From contig CAWFPR010000020.1 of assembly GCA_963817635.1 (NCBI GenBank), positions 1 to 64,000 on the forward strand: 64,000 nucleotides of DNA. Reading direction: 5' to 3'. Source of the DNA: CAWFPR01 sp963817635 (GTDB lineage: Bacteria; Acidobacteriota; Vicinamibacteria; Vicinamibacterales; 2-12-FULL-66-21). Below the pieces are notes generated by a model. It worked only from the letters and a program-made list of their open reading frames with translations. It did not search any database and was not told the origin of the DNA. Within the stretch, counting starts at the first letter, position 1; every line of letters begins with the position of its first letter. The position numbers and the translations under genes are program-made. Below, piece after piece: positions 60,316 to 64,000 of this stretch.

Positions 60316-60589
60316 TGATGTCTCCTTCTTGTCGATCGACCCGGCATCCCGCCGGATCAGCTTCTGGAGACGTATGCGCGGTTCGCCGCCGCACCGCGCA
60401 ATGCCGGGCCGTTTGCGCGATCTCCGGGCGGACGACGCATATCGAGTCAGCATCGGCAATCGGCACCCGAAAGGAACGCCGCGTGCGTCCTCCACGGGAA
60501 GCGGATCGGGAATCACCGTCCGCGTCCCTCAATCGTGATTGGGGTGTCCGTGCGGAAGGGATAGAATCTGGCCCACGGGTGTTCAGCCC

Positions 60590-61024
60590 ATGACGAGCAA
60601 CAACATGCGGGTGGGAGTGTTCCGGCGCATGCTGGCGCGGGAAGCTGGAGCCGGTGCCAACGCACCGGCCATTGCCGCTGCAGCCCGCCGCTTGTGCGAA
60701 CGCTTCGCCGAACAACTCACTCCCCTGATCGGCGACGCAGGAGTCGCCGCCATCTGCGCTCGGAGCCTGCACCTGACACAGCGGAACGTTCGAGGGCTCG
60801 CGCCGGTCCGTGAATCCGCTCAGAGGGGTGCGCCATTGGCACTCCTGCAGCTGTCCCTGGAGCAGCAGGAGCCGGCCGCGGCCACCGAGGCTGCGGTCGC
60901 CATGCTCGCCACGATCGGTGAGTTACTGGCGTCATTCATCGGGGAGAGCTTGACGACCAGTCTCTTACGCGAGGCGTGGCCCGACGACTTCGCTGCCGAC
61001 ACCCCCGAGGAGACCATCACATGA
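60590..61024 (+). CDS. Hypothetical protein coupled to KaiC-like gene
   Basis: A 144-residue, mostly helical protein, MTSNNMRVGVFRRMLAREAG. No family recognised. ATG 60590 and ATG 60605 are both possible; no strong RBS. Helices carry RRLCERFAEQLTPLIGDAGV and AAVAMLATIGELLASFIGES. The stop overlaps the next ATG (ACATGA), so it is translated with the KaiC-like ATPase and may be its partner. Four genes from here are joined by overlaps or close spacing. Confidence 0.65.
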   Translation: MTSNNMRVGVFRRMLAREAGAGANAPAIAAAARRLCERFAEQLTPLIGDAGVAAICARSLHLTQRNVRGLAPVRESAQRGAPLALLQLSLEQQEPAAATEAAVAMLATIGELLASFIGESLTTSLLREAWPDDFAADTPEETIT

Positions 61025-62538
61025 GCGATAAAGTCCCGATTCGACGCCTGCCGACGGGCGTCCCTGGACTCGATGCCGTCCTGGGCGGCGGCGTGCCCGA
61101 GTTCTCGTTCAATGTCGTTGCCGGCACGCCGGGCGCCGGCAAGACCACGCTGGTGCAGCAGATCATGTTCGCGCTGGCGCGTCCGGATCGACCCGCGCTC
61201 TTCTTCACGGTGCTCGGCGAGCCACCGCTCAAGATGCTCCGCTATCAACAGCAATTCGAGTTCTTCGATCTGGCGAAGGTCAACGCGTCGGTGCGGTTCA
61301 CCAACCTGGCGAAGGAGGCGCTCGACGGCGGACTCGGCGCCGTGCTGAAGCGCATCGTGCAGGAGGTGGAGGCCACCTCACCGGCCATCGTCATCGTCGA
61401 CTCATTTCGATCGGTGATGCAGGCCGCGAAACGGCAGACCGAGGGGCTCGACGTGCAGCACTTCGTCCAGGAACTGGGCATGCGGTTGACCGGCTGGCAG
61501 GCGACGACCTTTCTAGTCGGCGAGTTTCAGCTGGCCGAGACCGAGAACAATCCCATCTTTACGGTCGCGGACGGTCTCGTATGGCTGTACCAAAGCCTCG
61601 ATCGCAATTCGATGGTGAGGAAGATGCAGGTCATGAAGATGCGCGGTCAGGCGCCCATTCCCGGCCTGCATACCTTTCGCATCAGCGATCGTGGGATTCA
61701 GGTGTTCCCGCGACTGATCGCCGGGCCACCCGAGGCGTCACCGGCCGCCGAGGGCAGGACCAAGGGCCGACCGCCGCGGCTGTCCGTTGGGGTGACCGGT
61801 CTCGACGAGATGTTGGGCGGGGGCATTCCTTCCGGATACTCCGTGCTCGTCGCCGGCCCGTCGGGATCGGGCAAGAGCGTTCTCGCCACCGAGTTCATCC
61901 GCGAGGGTGTCCGTCGCGGCGAACCGGGCGTCGTTGCAGTGTTCGAAAAGCGCCCGAGCGAATACGCGCAGACCGGCGCCGGTCTCAACCAGGCCGTTCG
62001 CGACGGCCAGGTGGGGATCGTCCACACGCGCCCGCTGGATCTCTCGATCGACGAGACGCTGCACGAGTTGACGGATGCGATTCATCGGATCAAGGCCCGG
62101 CGCGTCGTGATCGATTCCCTCTCTGGATTCGAACTCGCGCTCGCTCCCACGTTTCGGGAAGACTTTCGTGAGTCGCTCTACCGCCTGGTCGCGGCGTTGA
62201 CGGGGATGGGCCTCACCGTGATGATGACGACCGAATTGGAGGACAGCTACACGGATCTCCGGTTCAGTCCGCACGGAACGGCGTTTTTGACCGATGCGAT
62301 CATCCTGCAGCGATATGTCGAACTCGAAGGACAGTTCAAGCGGGTGATGGCGGTCGTAAAAGTCCGGGCGAGTGCGCACAAGAAGGACCTTCGCATGTTT
62401 GAGATCACCGCCGATGGCATCGTCGTCGGTGAACGGATCGTGAACTATCAGGGACTCCTTACGGGGAGCCCTCATCTGGTCTCGCTCGGCAGTCCGCTGC
62501 CACATGGCCGGCCCACGACCGGCCGGCCGAAGTCGTGA
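61021..62538 (+). CDS. KaiC-like ATPase with two RecA domains
   Basis: A 505-residue ATPase, MSDKVPIRRLPTGVPGLDAV. Each half begins with the KaiC-type TG..GLD..LGGG (VPGLDAVLGGGVPE and VTGLDEMLGGGIPSGY) and a Walker A: GTPGAGKTTLVQQ and GPSGSGKSVLATEF. Walker B-like strands are IVIVDSFRSVMQ and RVVIDSLSGFELAL. The catalytic glutamate region is LGEPPLKML in the first half and FEKRPSEYAQ in the second, each with a single acidic residue where clock KaiC has two. No KaiA or KaiB gene is nearby, so it is unlikely to be a circadian oscillator; non-clock KaiC relatives are linked to stress signalling. It is followed 3 bp later by a kinase and a regulator. Confidence 0.92.
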   Translation: MSDKVPIRRLPTGVPGLDAVLGGGVPEFSFNVVAGTPGAGKTTLVQQIMFALARPDRPALFFTVLGEPPLKMLRYQQQFEFFDLAKVNASVRFTNLAKEALDGGLGAVLKRIVQEVEATSPAIVIVDSFRSVMQAAKRQTEGLDVQHFVQELGMRLTGWQATTFLVGEFQLAETENNPIFTVADGLVWLYQSLDRNSMVRKMQVMKMRGQAPIPGLHTFRISDRGIQVFPRLIAGPPEASPAAEGRTKGRPPRLSVGVTGLDEMLGGGIPSGYSVLVAGPSGSGKSVLATEFIREGVRRGEPGVVAVFEKRPSEYAQTGAGLNQAVRDGQVGIVHTRPLDLSIDETLHELTDAIHRIKARRVVIDSLSGFELALAPTFREDFRESLYRLVAALTGMGLTVMMTTELEDSYTDLRFSPHGTAFLTDAIILQRYVELEGQFKRVMAVVKVRASAHKKDLRMFEITADGIVVGERIVNYQGLLTGSPHLVSLGSPLPHGRPTTGRPKS

Positions 62539-62541
62539 CAC

Positions 62542-63678
62542 ATGAAATCGCCACGCACGCGGAGCTCGAAGAAGGCCTCGCCTGGCGCCGCGAAGAAGCC
62601 GCCGGGCGTGGCGCATGTCACGCGCCATCAGCGTGGCGTCACTGCCGGTGTGTCGGTGAACGCGCGTGTCGAGCGCGAGCGAGCACTGGTCGCGCGCGAA
62701 GAAGCGGTGGCCCGTCGTGAGCGCGCGCTACGGCGGCAGGAGGCGACACTTCGCGTTTCACAGCCTCCGACGCAGACCCGCGCGGACATCGACCGGCTGA
62801 TGGGCCAGATGCGGGAAGCGAACGAGCGGCTGATCGTCGCAGCAATCCACGCACAGAACCTGTCAGACGACGCCCACACGGAAACGGCGCAGGCCAGGGA
62901 TGAACTCGACAATCTCCTGAACCAGCTGCGGTCCGCGAATGAAGGGTTAGCCGCCGGCGCCGCGCAGGCCCACGCGATGGCGGAGGAAGCCCGCGCGCGT
63001 GAAGAGAAGTATCGACGTTTGTCCAGTCGGCTCCTCACATTGCAGGATGAGGAACGACGGCGTCTCGCCCTGGATCTGCACGACTCGACAGGGCAGCGCC
63101 TGGCCGCCCTGACGATGAATCTCGACATCGCCGGACGGGCCGCGCGGTCGCTCGCCGCCCCGTCGCGCCGGGCGCTCGCGGAAAGTCGAGTCCTGGCCGA
63201 GGAATGCGCTCGAGAGGTGCGGACGCTCGCGTATCTGCTGCACCCCCCGTTGCTCGAAGAGGCGGGATTGCTGTCGGCGGTGCACTGGTACGCGGAGGGC
63301 TTCGCGAAGCGCAGCGGCATCGATGTGGTGGCGGATCTGGATGAGGTCGGGCGATTGCCGCGGCCGATCGAGACGGCCCTCTTCCGCGTCGTGCAGGAAA
63401 GTCTCACGAACGTCCATCGCCATGCGTCAACCACAACCGCCTCGATTCGTCTCACGGTCGCGAGCGATGTCGTCGCGCTCGAAATCCACGATCAGGGACA
63501 CGGACTTCGTGAGCCGCTGGCACACCAGACAGGGATGCTCCAGCCTGAGACGCTGGGCGTGGGGATTCAGGGGATGCGAGAGCGCATCAGTCAGCTGGGT
63601 GGGACCTTCGACGTCGAATTCACGGACAAGGGAACGACGGTGCGCGTTGGCGTGCCACTGAACGCGGACACCCCATGA
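62542..63678 (+). CDS. Cytosolic NarL-type sensor histidine kinase
   Basis: A 378-residue kinase without TM helices. Residues 1-40 are Lys/Arg/Ser/Pro-rich; 40-165 form a long coiled coil (REEAVARRERALRRQEATLR, HAQNLSDDAHTETAQARDEL). The HisKA_3 motif is LALDLHDSTGQRLAALTMNL with the phospho-His, and the HATPase has NVHRHASTTTASIRL and a G-box in GVGIQGMRERISQLGG. Its ATG lies 3 bp after the KaiC-like stop and its own stop overlaps the next gene (ATGA). The signal may reach it through the KaiC-like protein or the coiled coil, since it has no membrane or PAS part. Confidence 0.9.
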   Translation: MKSPRTRSSKKASPGAAKKPPGVAHVTRHQRGVTAGVSVNARVERERALVAREEAVARRERALRRQEATLRVSQPPTQTRADIDRLMGQMREANERLIVAAIHAQNLSDDAHTETAQARDELDNLLNQLRSANEGLAAGAAQAHAMAEEARAREEKYRRLSSRLLTLQDEERRRLALDLHDSTGQRLAALTMNLDIAGRAARSLAAPSRRALAESRVLAEECAREVRTLAYLLHPPLLEEAGLLSAVHWYAEGFAKRSGIDVVADLDEVGRLPRPIETALFRVVQESLTNVHRHASTTTASIRLTVASDVVALEIHDQGHGLREPLAHQTGMLQPETLGVGIQGMRERISQLGGTFDVEFTDKGTTVRVGVPLNADTP

Positions 63679-64000
63679 AGCCCGTCCGCATCCTCATCGC
63701 CGATGATCACGAGGTCGTGCGGCACGGCGTGCGCGCCGTGCTGGAAGGGCAGGCGGGGTGGGTCGTGTGCGGCGAAGCGAGTTCCGGGCGCGAAGCGGTG
63801 GCCAAGGCGATTGACCTCCGGCCCGACGTCGTGGTCCTGGATATCAGCATGCCGGAGTTGAATGGCTTGGAAGCCACGCGCCAGATTCGACACGCCGTAT
63901 CGGCCAAGGTCCTCATCCTGACCGTGCACGAGTCCGATCAGGTCGTGACGGAAGTAATCGATGCCGGCGCGCACGGGTACGTGTTGAAGACAGACGCGGG
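63675..64000 (+). CDS. NarL/FixJ-type response regulator, cut by window end
   Basis: Starts at ATG 63675 in the kinase stop (ATGA) and is open to the end of the window, about 108 codons. The receiver is complete in sequence: RILIADDHEVVRHGVRAVL with the acidic pair, phospho-Asp in VVVLDISMPELNG, Thr in KVLILTVHES and Lys in GAHGYVLKTDA. A LuxR-type DNA-binding domain is expected beyond base 64000. The minus-strand open frame across the same bases is an antisense shadow. This is the cognate regulator of the kinase before it. Confidence 0.93.
   Translation, partial: MKPVRILIADDHEVVRHGVRAVLEGQAGWVVCGEASSGREAVAKAIDLRPDVVVLDISMPELNGLEATRQIRHAVSAKVLILTVHESDQVVTEVIDAGAHGYVLKTDA

Noticed and set aside
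60316..60589. The 274-bp divergent gap before the KaiC operon, searched for the dyad motif
   Set aside because: No CTGT-N10-ACA match found; nothing supported beyond presumed promoters.
61021..62538. KaiC-like gene considered as a circadian clock component
   Set aside because: No KaiA or KaiB gene is nearby, and only one acidic residue is present in each catalytic region; a non-clock KaiC relative is more likely.
63591..63974. Minus-strand open frame at the window end
   Set aside because: It is antisense to the receiver domain of the response regulator starting at 63675, which is coupled to the kinase stop.

Overview
The window is high-GC bacterial chromosome with gene content typical of Acidobacteriota, most likely Vicinamibacteria. 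Pointers are a PadR-linked ADOP/MacB-type permease, a tricorn-like peptidase, a PQQ beta-propeller enzyme, a Ser/Thr kinase with TPRs divergent from an ECF sigma factor, and many secreted or lipid-anchored orphans. The taxonomic call is inference from gene families, not from a marker gene. No rRNA, tRNA, CRISPR array or intact insertion sequence was seen.

Layout. 1-7.5 kb (minus): two very large unrecognised proteins in tandem. 7.7-14.4 kb (minus): a SPC-type P1B-4 metal ATPase, a DUF2231 membrane protein and an exported rubrerythrin, downstream of a sigma54 two-component system; a -24/-12 promoter and two phased dyads lie in front of the rubrerythrin gene. 14.6-25.9 kb: tricorn-like peptidase, ADOP permease and PadR regulator, an 11-bp tandem repeat with an inverted copy, carboxylesterase, PQQ dehydrogenase and trypsin-like lipoprotein. 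25.9-32.1 kb (minus): hybrid histidine kinase, glycine-zipper lipoprotein, and a C39-like/TPR/barrel protein with its PA2779-like partner. 32.4-37.4 kb: small envelope-stress proteins (DUF3185, DUF3309, OB-fold, GlsB/YeaQ), an M48 peptidase, a SYLF protein, a PRC-barrel protein and a coiled-coil protein.

37.4-55.8 kb is a carbon/energy-reserve island: pgm, glgP, ribosome hibernation factor, DUF2254, ppk2, glucose-dehydrogenase-like SDR, HAD phosphatase, gntK, pgl, tkt, gnd, zwf and tal. It holds both entries into the oxidative pentose phosphate pathway (Zwf/Pgl and glucose dehydrogenase/gluconokinase) plus glycogen and polyphosphate mobilisation. Interspersed are truncated relics of phosphoketolase, rpiB, a second ppk2, a phospholipase-D-like gene and a PRC-barrel gene. 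55.8-60.3 kb: STPK-TPR/ECF sigma pair and a Big2 lipoprotein. 60.6-64 kb: KaiC-like ATPase, histidine kinase and response regulator operon, cut by the window end.

Two observations cut across the window. First, about 30 genes or relics carry single-base frame breaks where the conserved protein resumes in another frame, which looks like uncorrected assembly error more than biology; reconstructed spans are given. Second, an 18-bp dyad of form CTGTKC-N6-GSACAK recurs upstream of the stress and pentose-phosphate genes (32292, 36754, 36881, 42517, 42986, 54645, with weaker copies at 32660 and 52058), suggesting one CRP/FNR-like stress regulon.
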